NCBI GenBank assembly: GCA_041672385.1
Contig: JBAYZQ010000129.1
Location: 1 to 6,408 of the forward strand
Direction: 5' to 3'
Length of the DNA: 6,408 bases
Source: JBAYZQ01 sp041672385
Lineage (GTDB): Bacteria; Spirochaetota; Spirochaetia; Sphaerochaetales; Sphaerochaetaceae
In this document: one piece after another, positions 6,320 to 6,408 of the stretch
How positions within the stretch are numbered: the stretch's first letter is position 1
Layout: the number at the start of each line of letters is the position of its first letter
The notes under the pieces: generated by a model
Databases searched by the model: none
Told to the model about the DNA's origin: nothing
What the model saw: only the letters and a program-made list of their open reading frames with translations
Program-made: the position numbers and the translations under genes

Positions 6320-6380
6320 TGTCAAATTGAACTGGATTTTTGTGTCAAAACACTGGATTTTTTGTCAAAATTTTTTGGAT
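6320..6380 (-). repeat. Three tandem ATCCA...TTTGACA units (minus strand)
   Basis: On the plus strand TGTCAA occurs at 6320-6325, 6343-6348 and 6363-6368, and TGGAT at 6333-6337, 6354-6358 and 6376-6380. On the minus strand this gives three units of 16-18 nt reading ATCCA, a short variable stretch, then TTTGACA. Period is 20-23 nt, close to two helical turns and to the length of MuA end-binding sites (about 22 bp). The best pair is ACTGGATTTTTGTGTCAAAA against ACTGGATTTTTTGTCAAAA. I read these as probable transposase-binding sites. Regulator sites are the alternative. Confidence 0.65.
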
Positions 6381-6386
6381 TGTACA
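6381..6386 (-). other. Candidate element terminus TGTACA
   Basis: TGTACA lies directly beyond the tandem repeats. DDE transposases of the MuA/TnsB class cut after a 3' CA, and their elements begin 5'-TG when read inward. TGTACA at the tip followed by repeated ...TGACA sites is the look of Tn7-like and related ends. If it is the terminus, the boundary falls at 6386/6387, and a 5-bp target duplication would start with GAAGA. No second end is available in this window, so this remains a prediction. Confidence 0.4.
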
Positions 6387-6408
6387 GAAGAATATGTCTT
6401 ATCATTTT

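Noticed and set aside
6295..6330. Short frame starting ATGACACGA in the 3' noncoding region
   Set aside because: It has only 11 codons, no ribosome binding site, and it falls inside the repeat array.
6277..6380. CRISPR array
   Set aside because: The repeats are 6-18 nt with variable internal length, and there are no spacers of constant length and no cas genes.
6380..6405. Possible plus-strand promoter TTGTAC...TATCAT
   Set aside because: The spacer is only about 14 nt. A TTGGAT alternative needs 19 nt. The window ends before any downstream gene can be seen.
6320..6408. Minus-strand TTGACA boxes as sigma-70 -35 elements
   Set aside because: Three perfect TTGACA boxes occur, but none has a TATAAT-like box at 16-18 nt. 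They are better explained as parts of the repeated binding units.

Overview
The window is an AT-rich stretch (about 35% G+C by eye) holding the early region of a Mu-like transposable phage or prophage. The two diagnostic genes are a MuA-type DDE transposase and, overlapping it by 4 nt, a MuB-type AAA+ target-selection ATPase. Behind them come two recognisable transposable-phage families, a GemA/gp16-like protein (DUF1018 type) and a DUF3164 protein. Strong AGGAGG-type ribosome binding sites, low G+C and frequent AGA arginine codons point to an AT-rich bacterial host. I cannot name the host from this sequence.

Layout: every gene is on the + strand. 1-99 is the 3' end of an upstream gene. 92-367 is a Cro-like HTH regulator in the position of Mu Ner. 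369-2498 is MuA and 2495-3424 is MuB. 3402-3899 is a protein with two winged-helix domains. 3892-4368 is GemA-like with an extra zinc-knuckle insert. 4378-4992 is DUF3164. 4994-5698 is an HTH protein ending in a consensus beta-clamp-binding peptide. 5700-5852 is a small membrane protein. 5830-6195 is a DUF4406 (nucleoside deoxyribosyltransferase-like) protein. Every junction is an overlap or a gap of 9 nt or less, so this reads as one polycistronic operon. It closes with a clear intrinsic terminator at 6214-6245. No promoter for the operon is visible; it must lie upstream of the window.

How the genes work together (from Mu biology plus inference): the small HTH protein would tune early transcription. 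MuB would form filaments on target DNA and deliver it to the MuA transpososome, and the overlapping translation fits their physical partnership. GemA-like, DUF3164 and the HTH/clamp-motif protein are early accessory proteins. The clamp motif suggests contact with the host replisome, which replicative transposition depends on.

The 163 nt after the terminator are not coding, but they are highly structured. There is an imperfect palindrome, three GACACG boxes spaced 20 and 10 nt apart, and three units pairing TGTCAA with TGGAT that recur about every 20-23 nt. They run into TGTACA at 6381-6386. Read from the right on the minus strand, this looks like the end of a MuA/TnsB-class element: TGTACA followed by repeated ATCCA...TTTGACA units. 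If that is right, the element ends directly after its early operon with no structural genes. The alternative is an operator or middle-promoter region of an ordinary Mu-like phage. This is the point most worth checking.
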